The notes under the pieces: model-generated
What the model was told of the DNA's origin: nothing
Seen by the model: only the letters and a program-made list of their open reading frames with translations
Database searches by the model: none
Program-made: the position numbers and the translations under genes
Part shown: piece by piece, positions 6,653-12,190 of the stretch
How the letters are laid out: each line of letters begins with the position of its first letter
Numbering within the stretch: position 1 is the first letter of the stretch
Assembly (NCBI GenBank): GCA_009693435.1
Contig: SHXF01000126.1
Coordinates: 1 to 12,190, forward strand
DNA from: Betaproteobacteria bacterium
GTDB taxonomy: Bacteria > Pseudomonadota > Gammaproteobacteria > Burkholderiales > SG8-39
Length of the DNA: 12,190 nt
Direction: 5' to 3'

Positions 6653-6670
6653 AAGGGGTAATTACCCCTT
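6653..6670. promoter_or_regulatory. 18-bp perfect palindrome, possible operator
   Basis: AAGGGGTAATTACCCCTT is its own reverse complement. Immediately to the right GGTAAGGGTAG and GAGGGTAGTA repeat the GGGTA half-site, and TACCCCTTGGTAAGGGTA overlaps as a second inverted repeat. This looks like a dimer-binding site cluster. No regulator gene or promoter nearby can be tied to it. Confidence 0.55.
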
Positions 6671-6709
6671 GGTAAGGGTAGTAGAGAGGGTAGTATCTCG
6701 CCGCCACGA

Positions 6710-6940
6710 TCAGCTTTTCCGGAACTCCCGCGACGCAATCCCTGCTTCCTGGGCGAGTGCCGCAAGCGTCGCCCACACCTTACGTCCATAGAATGTCCAT
6801 AAACTGTCATTAGGGCGGACGCGGGGAGCGTAGCCTTTCTTCGTCTGTCCGGATCGGCTACGCACCGCATAGCCTATTTCGGCACCCGCCAGCAGGGAAG
6901 GAAATCCAGTTAGAACAAGCGCATAAACTTGGGTTGGCAT
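6710..6940 (-). CDS. Weak ORF of 76 residues, unidentified
   Basis: The frame starts at ATG 6938-6940 (MPTQVYALVLTGFPSLLAGAE) and ends in LAALAQEAGIASREFRKS. GGGAT lies about 6 nt before the ATG. It follows the AlbA_2/ATPase gene in the same orientation. I recognise no family, and the part DSLWTFYGRK is encoded by the phased repeats at 6784-6812, which suggests the DNA and not the protein is what matters. It may be non-coding. Confidence 0.2.
   Translation of the reverse strand: MPTQVYALVLTGFPSLLAGAEIGYAVRSRSGQTKKGYAPRVRPNDSLWTFYGRKVWATLAALAQEAGIASREFRKS
6784..6812. repeat. GTCCATA-type repeats with 11-bp spacing
   Basis: GTCCATA (6784-6790), GTCCATA (6795-6801) and GTCATTA (6806-6812) are spaced 11 bp start to start, one helical turn. 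The same motif recurs at 6998-7024. Such phased sites are typical of cooperative protein binding. Confidence 0.6.
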
Positions 6941-6997
6941 ACGTGTATCCCGAGCCGAAATCGGCAGGCAGTTTCTCGACCTATGCCTTGAGCAGGT

Positions 6998-7024
6998 GTT
7001 CACAGACGTTCATAGACGTCCATA
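6998..7024. repeat. GTTCATA/GTCCATA repeats with 10-bp spacing
   Basis: GTTCACA (6998-7004), GTTCATA (7008-7014) and GTCCATA (7018-7024), each followed by GAC or GG, are spaced 10 bp apart. They end 12 bp from the stop of the AlbA_2/ATPase gene. Related sequence in memory occurs near integrase-linked attachment regions, but that is only a suggestion. Confidence 0.6.
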
Positions 7025-7035
7025 GGAAAAGCGAA

Positions 7036-8724
7036 TCAGGCGTTTCCCGCGTCGTAATATGACCATCGCTTGACTCCATGTTGAGTCAGCTTCCCTTCAT
7101 GGGCCAAGCGCGCCAGCAGGAGAGTCGCCTGCCTTCCTGTCAGACCGCACAGCTCGATCACGTTCTCCCGCTTGATCCGGCCATGGGCCTTGACGAACTG
7201 CAATACGGCGGCTTCCTGGCGGATCGGGTCGAGCCCGTGGACACGCACATACGCCTCTGGCTGCCCAACGGCGTCATAGAAGCGGGCCGCCAGGTGATAG
7301 ATCCGCCCTCGCCGTTCGCCCTTTGCCTCCACAAGCCCTTCCTCAACCAATCGCTCCAGCACGGCCCGCGCCTCGCTCTGGGAGCGCTGTATATTCGCCG
7401 CGGCCTGATCCGATGACACCCGACGCTCGTGGAAAAGATGATTCAGGACGATCATTTGCTCCACCGTCATCGGCCCTCGCTGGCGCTCTCGCTCGAAGAC
7501 GAAGGCTGCAAAATTCAAGGATTCCATCCCGCCGTGCAGCGTCAGGCGCACTCCGGTTGCGTCGGAACGGGAATAGTCCGGGGCCGGCCGGCCGTAGCGA
7601 AGCTGGCCGAGATACACCCTGTCCACGCCGCGCCCTGTCTGTTCCACCAGACCAATGCGTTTGGCCGCCTCGTACAGGCGGGAATTGCGCGGCAAAGGCT
7701 CGTGCACCAGGATATTGGCCGGCGTTACACCTTCCGGGAACCCGCCAGGACTGGAAATTTCAAGCCGCTCCGGATGCCACTGTATATACACGGTGCCCAG
7801 TCGCCGGTAATCCCGATGGAACAGCGCATTCAACAGCGCCTCCCGGAATGCGCTTCTGGCATAGTCCGGCACCGGCACGCGGATCAGGCCCACCTGGACC
7901 TCCTGCTCCTGGGCTCGAGCATCGAAACGAGCCAGGAATAGTTCCGCCAGTTCCAGCAGCGGGTTGCGGAAAAACTCATTCACTCGAATCTCGGCATCAG
8001 GCGCCAGCACTTGAAACGCTGCCTGATGAGTTGGCAAGAACCGCTCGAGTTCCGCCTGGCGGCCGAACAGCGACAACCCCGCGATGTTGGGCACCAACTC
8101 GTTGCCACTTGTTTCTACCACGCGCAGTGCTTTGGCCATCTCCCGGTCGTCCAGCTCCAGGAGTGCGGCATCTCCGCGCAGGGCGGCAATAAGCTGGCGC
8201 GCCCGCTCGAATTGCAGCGGGTCCAGTGCGCGCCAACCGGCGTCTGGGCAAAGTTGTGCGGAGAAATCCTCGACACCCAAGGCAGTGCCCCGACCGGCAT
8301 GCTGGTGCGGGTAATAGGGCAAGCATTCCGGGCCATGGCCCGCCACAACCCGTCGCAGGCAAACGCCATCCGATGTCGCTACCACTGTCGCCGAGCGTGG
8401 CACCGATAAGCACAACACTTCGCCCTGCGGCGTCGCAACCGACGCAACGGACACCTCCAGACTTGGCACCGTTCGGCTGCGGATCAGGGCCTGCAATCTG
8501 GTGAGATCGGTTTGCCTGCCATGCCGGGGTCGTGCGCCGGTCACGCGCCGGTCATCCTCCACCCCCACCAGAAGAAGGCCGCCCTCGGCGTTTGCGAAGC
8601 AGACGACGGACTCCACCAGGTCACGATCGTTCAGCGGCTTGCGTTCCTCGCCTTTGAACTCCAGTGTGAGAGATTCACCGGCGGCGATGTGGGATTCGAG
8701 CGTCGGCCAGTCCATGGGGTTCAC
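7036..8724 (-). CDS. AlbA_2 (Schlafen-type) / HATPase_c_4 protein, RecG-like regulator family
   Basis: This 562-residue protein starts at GTG 8722-8724, with AGGA 9 nt upstream and a 4-base overlap (GTGA) with the TGA of the preceding ORF. ATG 8713-8715 is the alternative, 3 residues shorter. Residues ~16-135 form an AlbA_2 nucleic-acid-binding domain (ESLTLEFKGEE, VVCFANAEGGLLLVGVEDD). Residues ~285-385 show the HATPase_c_4 features SAFREALLNALFHRDYRR, LEISSPGGFPEGV and KRIGLVEQTGRGVDRVY. Two winged-helix-like segments follow (~415-480 and ~500-558, the latter with ENVIELCGLTGRQATLLLARL). Databases often label such proteins ATP-dependent DNA helicase RecG-related or putative transcriptional regulators, but no helicase motifs are present. 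They are common accessory genes on islands, and some relatives occur near defence genes. A role in DNA binding or host-phage conflict is inference. Confidence 0.87.
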   Translation of the reverse strand: MNPMDWPTLESHIAAGESLTLEFKGEERKPLNDRDLVESVVCFANAEGGLLLVGVEDDRRVTGARPRHGRQTDLTRLQALIRSRTVPSLEVSVASVATPQGEVLCLSVPRSATVVATSDGVCLRRVVAGHGPECLPYYPHQHAGRGTALGVEDFSAQLCPDAGWRALDPLQFERARQLIAALRGDAALLELDDREMAKALRVVETSGNELVPNIAGLSLFGRQAELERFLPTHQAAFQVLAPDAEIRVNEFFRNPLLELAELFLARFDARAQEQEVQVGLIRVPVPDYARSAFREALLNALFHRDYRRLGTVYIQWHPERLEISSPGGFPEGVTPANILVHEPLPRNSRLYEAAKRIGLVEQTGRGVDRVYLGQLRYGRPAPDYSRSDATGVRLTLHGGMESLNFAAFVFERERQRGPMTVEQMIVLNHLFHERRVSSDQAAANIQRSQSEARAVLERLVEEGLVEAKGERRGRIYHLAARFYDAVGQPEAYVRVHGLDPIRQEAAVLQFVKAHGRIKRENVIELCGLTGRQATLLLARLAHEGKLTQHGVKRWSYYDAGNA

Positions 8725-8999
8725 AGGTCCAAGTCCTGTTGCGCCGGCTCCGGCGGCTTTTGCGGCAGGTTCTCCACCCGCAGACTGTAGTCGTCGTGGC
8801 CCCGGTTCCGGCCTATCGCCTTCGATATATTGAGCTGGATGGTAGCGTCTAATGGCGCGGTGCGTGTACTCAAAAGCTCGAACCTCAGTCGTGTGTCGGG
8901 CCGCTCTGCCGGGCTTCGCCTCGACCAGTCATCACAGTATAAATCTGCAACTTTACTACGACAATTTTCCCCATCCGCGGTATCCCTCTGGCAGTTCAC
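8721..8999 (-). CDS. Small unidentified ORF overlapping the AlbA_2/ATPase start
   Basis: An open frame ends with TGA at 8721-8723 in a GTGA overlap with the next gene, ending VENLPQKPPEPAQQDLDL. The best start is GTG 8997-8999 (92 residues), although the frame is open up to 9149 and no Shine-Dalgarno site is evident, so the real N-terminus may be lost. The tail (LRFELLSTRTAPLDATIQLN, then GHDDYSLRVENLP) has a plausible folded-protein composition, and the stop/start overlap argues for translational coupling with the ATPase. The upstream 100 bp is AT-richer than the surroundings. I recognise no family. It could be a truncated partner of the ATPase, cut where the esterase fragment begins at 9046. 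Confidence 0.4.
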   Translation of the reverse strand: MNCQRDTADGENCRSKVADLYCDDWSRRSPAERPDTRLRFELLSTRTAPLDATIQLNISKAIGRNRGHDDYSLRVENLPQKPPEPAQQDLDL

Positions 9000-9045
9000 A
9001 TATTCATTTTTGCATATTTCGTAGCAGATTCCCCGCGCTGCTGTC

Positions 9046-9392
9046 TTAAGAACAATAACGATCCCGGAACGCCAGCCTTCGCTGCGACAGTGCCGGCGCG
9101 ACTCGAACCGGATCCCCGAAGTACAGCGTCGCCGCGGCGGGCTCCTCAAAGCGCGGCCATTCCGGCAGGCCGGCTGCGTTCGGATTGCCCGTCCGCGCGA
9201 ACTGCAGCCAGTACGCGCTCATTAAGCCCGAGAGGAAATGGTCGTGTGGCTTCCACGGCCAACCGGCGCGCTTGTGCAGATTGCCGAATACATAGGGAAT
9301 GTCGCCGCCGTGTAGGGCACCCAGTTCAGTGGCCGGATCGCCTTCGGCTTCCGACCATGCAACGACGAAAGCGAATGCCGCCTTGTCTGGCG
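9046..9392 (-). pseudogene. Carboxylesterase type B, C-terminal fragment
   Basis: About 112 codons up to TAA 9046-9048 match the end of type B carboxylesterases (alpha/beta hydrolases of ~500 residues): GALHGGDIPYVFGN, carrying the catalytic His, then LMSAYWLQFARTGNPNAAGLP, EWPRFEEP and LYFGDP. The nucleophile Ser, the acid residue and all earlier sequence are absent. Recognisable esterase sequence begins near 9384, only a few bases after the stop of the ABC binding-protein gene (9393-9395) read in the same direction, so a deletion joined the two. The frame is open upstream to GTG 9409-9411 inside the binding-protein gene, but the product would be a catalytically dead fragment. Confidence 0.82.
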
Positions 9393-10526
9393 CTATTTCA
9401 TGAGCTTCCACTGACCGTTAACGACGTTCACCAGCACCGCCGCCCGGTCGTCCATGCCGTTGTGGTTGGAGGGCGACATCATGTACACCGCGTGGGTGCC
9501 GACCACGTTCTTCACGTTTTCGAGCGCATCGCGCAGCGCCGCGCGGAACTCCGGGGTTCCGGGCCGGGCTTTTTTCAGGGCCGCCGGCACCGCAGCGTCG
9601 AGAAGCAGGTAGGCATCGTAGCTGTAGCCCGCGAACGCATTGCGTCCGACGTTGAATCTGGCTTCGTAGCGCTTCATGAAATCCATGCCTATGGCCTTGG
9701 TCGCATAGCCAGCGGGCAATTCGTCGGCGACGACTACCGGGCCGGTCGGCGCGATCGCGCCGTCGACGCTCTTGCCGCCGACCTTGATGAACTCGGCGTT
9801 GACCGTGCCGTGGTTGTGGTAGATCGGGCCCTTGTAGCCGCGCTCGCGCAAGGCAATCTGCGGCAGCGCGCCGCCGGTGCCGGCGCCACCCACCACCACC
9901 GCATCGGGATTGACGGAAATGATCTTCAGCACCTGTCCGGTAACGCTGGTGTCGGGGCGCGCGTAGCGCTCGTTGGCCACGATTCTGTAGCCCGCGGCGG
10001 CCGCCTGGCTTTCGGTCGCACTCAGCACCAGGTCGCCCCAGCCGTCGGAGAAGCCGATGAAAGCCACCGTCTTGATGTTGCGCTTTTTTATGTCCTTTGC
10101 GACCGCTTCCATCATGAGTTCGGTGGGTTGCGGCACGATGAATGTCCAGCGCAACTTGTCGGGCGCGAGGGAGACCGGGGAGAGCGCCAGCATCGGCGTG
10201 CCGGTTTCCGCGGCTACCTGCGCAATCTGCTGCGTCTGTGGCACGCCGTTGGAGCCCACAAGGGCATCGACCTTGTCCTCGGTGACGAGCTTGCGCGCGT
10301 TCTTGTTCGCGTTGGTGGCCTCGGAGGCATTTTCCAGGACGATAAACCTGACCGGCTCGCCGCCGAGCGTCTTGGGCATCATTTCCCACGCGTTCTTGTG
10401 GTGCACACCGAGCGACGCCCCGGTGCCGGTTGCGCCGATGGAAATGCCGATCGTGATCTCGGCCATTGCCGCGGTCGCGGCGAAGGCGGCGGCAATCCCC
10501 GCTGCCATGCATAACTTGAATTTCAT
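9393..10526 (-). CDS. ABC transporter periplasmic solute-binding protein, branched-chain amino acid type
   Basis: This 377-residue protein starts at ATG 10524-10526 with a consensus AGGAGG about 5 nt upstream. The N-terminus MKFKLCMAAGIAAAFAATAA with MAEITIG is a Sec signal peptide, cleaved probably after residue 22. The mature part has the two-lobe type I periplasmic-binding fold of LivJ/UrtA-like proteins: ITIGISIGATGTGASLG, NARKLVTEDKVDALVGSNG, TVAFIGFSDGWGDL, GYSYDAYLLLDAA and the terminal SPSNHNGMDDRAAVLVNVV. It delivers an amino acid or aromatic/organic acid to an inner-membrane ABC permease, but no permease or ATPase genes lie in the window. Many betaproteobacteria carry such orphan binding proteins beside catabolic genes. 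The SDR gene lies upstream in the same direction, 180 bp away across the 7-bp repeat. The end is intact although the downstream gene is a fragment. Confidence 0.93.
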   Translation of the reverse strand: MKFKLCMAAGIAAAFAATAAMAEITIGISIGATGTGASLGVHHKNAWEMMPKTLGGEPVRFIVLENASEATNANKNARKLVTEDKVDALVGSNGVPQTQQIAQVAAETGTPMLALSPVSLAPDKLRWTFIVPQPTELMMEAVAKDIKKRNIKTVAFIGFSDGWGDLVLSATESQAAAAGYRIVANERYARPDTSVTGQVLKIISVNPDAVVVGGAGTGGALPQIALRERGYKGPIYHNHGTVNAEFIKVGGKSVDGAIAPTGPVVVADELPAGYATKAIGMDFMKRYEARFNVGRNAFAGYSYDAYLLLDAAVPAALKKARPGTPEFRAALRDALENVKNVVGTHAVYMMSPSNHNGMDDRAAVLVNVVNGQWKLMK

Positions 10527-10557
10527 GTTTCCTCCTGGTTGACAACGGATGTTCGAT

Positions 10558-10574
10558 GCCGGCTTCGTGCCGGC
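10558..10574. other. GC-rich hairpin upstream of the ABC binding-protein gene
   Basis: GCCGGC-TTCGT-GCCGGC is a 6-bp perfect stem with a 5-nt loop, 32 bp before the start codon. It could affect the leader of the mRNA. There is no T tract, so it is not a clear terminator of the SDR gene. Confidence 0.4.
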
Positions 10575-10653
10575 GGCCGCACGCTCTTGCGTTATCGTCC
10601 GCCCGGGCCCCGACATCGACCGGCGGCGCGCCTGAACGTAACGGATTATGATC

Positions 10654-10709
10654 CCGCTCACCGCTCACCGCTCACCGCTCACCGATCACCGATCACCGAT
10701 CACCGCTTA
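10654..10709. repeat. 7-bp tandem repeat, eight copies, ending in the SDR stop codon
   Basis: CCGCTCA is repeated four times (10654-10681), then CCGATCA three times (10682-10702), then CCGCTTA (10703-10709). The final unit contains TTA, the complement of the TAA stop of the SDR gene. Read on the gene's strand the array is a run of TGAGCGG/TGATCGG directly after the coding region. Confidence 0.95.
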
Positions 10710-11489
10710 CATCAGGGAACCTCGATTGCAGTAACCGCCGTCCACGGTAATGATCGTGCCGCTTGTGTAGGAGGAAAGTTCCGAGACGGCGAAGACGGTG
10801 GCGAAGGCGACCTCATCGACGGTTGCAGCGCGTTTCTGCGGTAGCGGTGCCAGCAGTTCCTGCCAGCGCTCGGCGTCGCCAAATTTGTCCCTGGCCGAGG
10901 TGCGCATGAGTTCTACCAGCCGCTCGGTTGCCACCGGCCCCGGGTTTATCCCGAGCACGCGCACGCCGTGTTCCAGGGAATCGCCGCCAAGCGCTTCGGT
11001 GAATGCCATCAACGCCGCGTTGGCGGTCGCACCGCAAATGTAGTTCGCTTTCGGCCTCTGCCCGCTGGCGCCGATGATATTGGCGATCACACCCTGTTTG
11101 CGCGCGCACATCGATCCGAAGAACGAGCGGCACAGGTTGATGTAGCCGAACACCTTGACCTCCCATACGCGGCGCCATTCCTCGTCGTCAATGTCGTCGA
11201 GGCGCCCTCCGGGGATCGCACCGGCGTTATTGATCAGTATGTCGGCGTCCTGGCACTCCCCGGCGAGTTCGCGCACCGCTGCGGCGCTCTCCAGATCTCT
11301 TGCAATCGCTACAACCCTGGAACCATGTTTGCTGCGGAGGTCCTGTGCAACCCGTTCCAGCAGTTCCGCGTTACGCGCCGTCAGGTAGAGGTCGCAGCCT
11401 TCGGCCGCGAGCACCCCGGCCACCGCCGCGCCGATGCCGCGCGACGCGCCTGTTACCAGTGCCTTTTTCCCTTTCAGGTTCAGCTCCAT
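10707..11489 (-). CDS. SDR-family oxidoreductase, variant lacking the active-site Lys
   Basis: This 260-residue protein starts at ATG 11487-11489 with AGGAA 6-8 nt upstream. Classical SDR features: TGASRGIG (13-20) for NAD(P) binding, NNAG (87-90), Ser142 in IIGASGQ and Tyr150 in ANYICGATANAALMAF. The Lys expected four residues after Tyr150 is Ala154, and INPGPVATERL (181-191) follows as usual, with a C-terminal TIITVDGGY. A Y-x-x-G-[AS]-x-x-N-A-A-L form seems to be a subfamily pattern known from other 3-oxoacyl-reductase-like SDRs, so the loss of Lys may be ancestral and not damage. The substrate is unknown. It diverges from the cupin gene across 86 bp and is followed by the ABC binding-protein gene. 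The stop lies in the 7-bp repeat. Confidence 0.9.
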   Translation of the reverse strand: MELNLKGKKALVTGASRGIGAAVAGVLAAEGCDLYLTARNAELLERVAQDLRSKHGSRVVAIARDLESAAAVRELAGECQDADILINNAGAIPGGRLDDIDDEEWRRVWEVKVFGYINLCRSFFGSMCARKQGVIANIIGASGQRPKANYICGATANAALMAFTEALGGDSLEHGVRVLGINPGPVATERLVELMRTSARDKFGDAERWQELLAPLPQKRAATVDEVAFATVFAVSELSSYTSGTIITVDGGYCNRGSLM

Positions 11490-11511
11490 CTTCGATTCCT
11501 GATAGCAGCCA

Positions 11512-11541
11512 TTGACACCGCAGCGTCGGCGCGAGTATACA
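11512..11541 (+). promoter_or_regulatory. Sigma70-type promoter for the cupin gene
   Basis: TTGACA (11512-11517), an 18-bp spacer and TATACA (11536-11541) form a near-consensus promoter. Transcription would start near 11548, leaving a leader of about 28 nt that contains GAGGAGA before the ATG at 11576. On the other strand the same bases read TATACT (11539-11534), a good -10 for the divergent SDR gene, but no good -35 accompanies it. Confidence 0.65.
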
Positions 11542-11575
11542 TCAGTTGACACGCTTGCCTGCGAGGAGAACGCCC

Positions 11576-12040
11576 ATGACGACCGCGAATGACGGACAGA
11601 AAACTGTAAGCGACCTGATCAAGGAGCGTCGCCCGCATCGCGCGGTGCATATTGACGCGCTGGAGTGGAAGAAGATTCGCTGGCCTGGCGAGTGGGGAAA
11701 AGTTGCATTCCATCCCCGTCCCGAAGACCCGTCCGAGCCGCTTTTCGGAATTACGAAATTCGATCCAGGCGGAAGTTTTCCGGACCACGCCCATGGTTTC
11801 GCCCAGATCTGGTACGTCCTCGATGGAGAGTGCACGCTGGACGGCGAGACGTACAGGCCCGGAACCTTCGTCTATCACCCGGATCCCCATGTAGAGCGGG
11901 AAATGAAAACAGACAAAGGTGTCACGATCCTGTTCTGCCAGTATCCGGGCCCGAATACCGGGGAGCGGCCGGTATATGGCGACCGCTTCGACCTGGAACG
12001 CGAACGCCGGGATATCAGCGAGGAACCGACGACGTACTAG
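11576..12040 (+). CDS. Small cupin-domain protein
   Basis: This 154-residue protein starts at ATG 11576 with GAGGAGA upstream and ends at TAG 12038-12040. A single cupin barrel occupies about residues 50-128: PGGSFPDHAHGFAQIWYVLDGE matches motif 1 with metal ligands His71 and His73 but Gln in place of the usual Glu, and RPGTFVYHPDPHVE matches motif 2 with its His. Such small cupins bind Fe, Mn, Zn or Ni and act as dioxygenases, isomerases or sensors; many resemble the ChrR C-terminal domain. No signal peptide or membrane segment is present, so it is cytoplasmic. It is divergent from the SDR gene and may share regulation with it through the overlapping promoter region. The substrate is unknown. 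Confidence 0.87.
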   Translation: MTTANDGQKTVSDLIKERRPHRAVHIDALEWKKIRWPGEWGKVAFHPRPEDPSEPLFGITKFDPGGSFPDHAHGFAQIWYVLDGECTLDGETYRPGTFVYHPDPHVEREMKTDKGVTILFCQYPGPNTGERPVYGDRFDLERERRDISEEPTTY

Positions 12041-12066
12041 CTCTGCCCGTTGCCCATAAATACCGC

Positions 12067-12095
12067 TGGACATTTTTGCGCGCCGCGTTTATCGT
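12067..12095 (+). promoter_or_regulatory. Possible promoter at the right-edge gene
   Basis: TGGACA (12067-12072), a 17-bp spacer and TATCGT (12090-12095) match 5/6 and 4/6 of the sigma70 boxes. Transcription would begin near 12102, which is the GTG of the following ORF, implying a leaderless or nearly leaderless message. Confidence 0.35.
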
Positions 12096-12101
12096 GGTGC
12101 G

Positions 12102-12190
12102 GTGGAAAGCCAGAATCAGATCAAACGCACCCTGTCCAAGCAGGGCTCGATAGAGATTATCCGCCGACTTTTGAGTCATGACGACTACAA
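12102..12190 (+). CDS. Start of a protein, possibly DUF4338/DruA-like (runs off right edge)
   Basis: From GTG 12102 an open frame gives (M)ESQNQIKRTLSK, then QGSIEIIRRLLSHDDY, and runs to the window end (29 full codons). The same frame is closed by TAA at 12057-12059 and contains no other start between, so GTG 12102 is the only choice. No Shine-Dalgarno site is seen. From memory, a helix followed by LLSHDDY recalls the beginning of DUF4338 (DruA-like) proteins, which occur in transposase-associated and anti-phage contexts. Thirty residues are too few to be certain, and it may be any helical N-terminus. Confidence 0.4.
   Translation, partial: MESQNQIKRTLSKQGSIEIIRRLLSHDDY

Larger units (their letters stand above)
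6374..7035. other. 660-bp stretch without a convincing gene; hairpins, palindrome and phased repeats
   Basis: No frame here has recognisable protein features. Only a weak minus-strand ORF is listed separately. The left 110 bp are more AT-rich than the flanks. The stretch holds two hairpins (6411-6428, 6461-6481), an 18-bp palindrome (6653-6670) and two groups of phased GTCCATA-like repeats (6784-6812, 6998-7024). ACGTCCATAG occurs at 6782-6791 and 7016-7025 in direct orientation, and GGCAGGCAGTTT at 6447-6458 and 6963-6974. The stretch separates an ordinary metabolic gene from the AlbA_2/ATPase gene, so it may be the edge of an inserted element. No integrase is visible. Confidence 0.6.

Noticed and set aside
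6432..6870. Two overlapping minus-strand open frames of 114 and 144 codons
   Set aside because: They overlap each other in different frames, cross the hairpin and palindrome, and have no recognisable protein features or good ribosome sites.
6447..6974. GGCAGGCAGTTT at 6447-6458 and 6963-6974 as target-site duplication of an insertion
   Set aside because: A 12-bp match of simple GGCA content in a 12-kb window may be chance, the enclosed DNA has no transposase, and the copies do not sit at obvious element ends.
9090..10514. 474-codon plus-strand open frame
   Set aside because: It lies antisense to the esterase fragment and the ABC binding protein, both of which match known families. The composition is that of a shadow frame.
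11546..11551. Second TTGACA as a separate promoter for the cupin gene
   Set aside because: No -10 box lies at 16-18 bp downstream, where the ribosome site and start codon are found.

Overview
The window comes from a high-GC proteobacterium. Codon use, the gene families (TRAP transporter, branched-chain-type ABC binding protein, thiolase-fold/DUF35 pair, LLM and SDR oxidoreductases) and the intergenic repeats suggest a betaproteobacterium of Burkholderiales type. That placement is inference from gene content; there is no rRNA or other marker gene here.

Left part (1-2064, minus strand): an apparent operon of a thiolase-superfamily protein, a DUF35 zinc-ribbon/OB-fold partner overlapping it by ATGA, a ~250-bp block of repeated inverted arms, and the start of a probable hydantoinase B/oxoprolinase-type subunit that runs off the left edge. 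The thiolase-like protein appears to lack both catalytic cysteines and has a DUF35 partner, so an aldolase of the Ltp2-ChsH2 type is a better guess than a true thiolase.

Middle (2134-4991, plus strand): a divergently placed TRAP transporter operon, dctP-dctQ-dctM, which is decaying. dctP has no signal-peptide region and a TGA where Trp is expected. dctM carries two compensating frameshifts. Only dctQ is open. Facing it is a luciferase-like monooxygenase remnant (5479-5135, minus) with an in-frame stop and a large in-frame internal deletion. An intact SDR gene (5672-6373, plus) follows.

Accessory-looking part (6374-9045): about 660 bp with no convincing gene but with hairpins, an 18-bp perfect palindrome and helically phased GTCCATA-type repeats. 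Next come a minus-strand gene for an AlbA_2 (Schlafen-type)/HATPase protein and a small unidentified ORF overlapping its start.

Right part (9046-12190): a C-terminal carboxylesterase fragment butts against the stop of a complete periplasmic ABC solute-binding protein. An SDR gene lies upstream of that in the same orientation, and a cupin gene diverges from it with a near-consensus sigma70 promoter. The first 30 codons of a possible DUF4338/DruA-like protein run off the right edge.

A recurring pattern is that short repeats of unrelated sequence (99-bp, 13-bp, 15-bp, 7-bp) overlap or abut the 3' ends of genes. Together with at least four broken genes, this looks like a catabolic/transport region shaped by slippage, deletion and loss of selection, although assembly error cannot be excluded for the single-base lesions.
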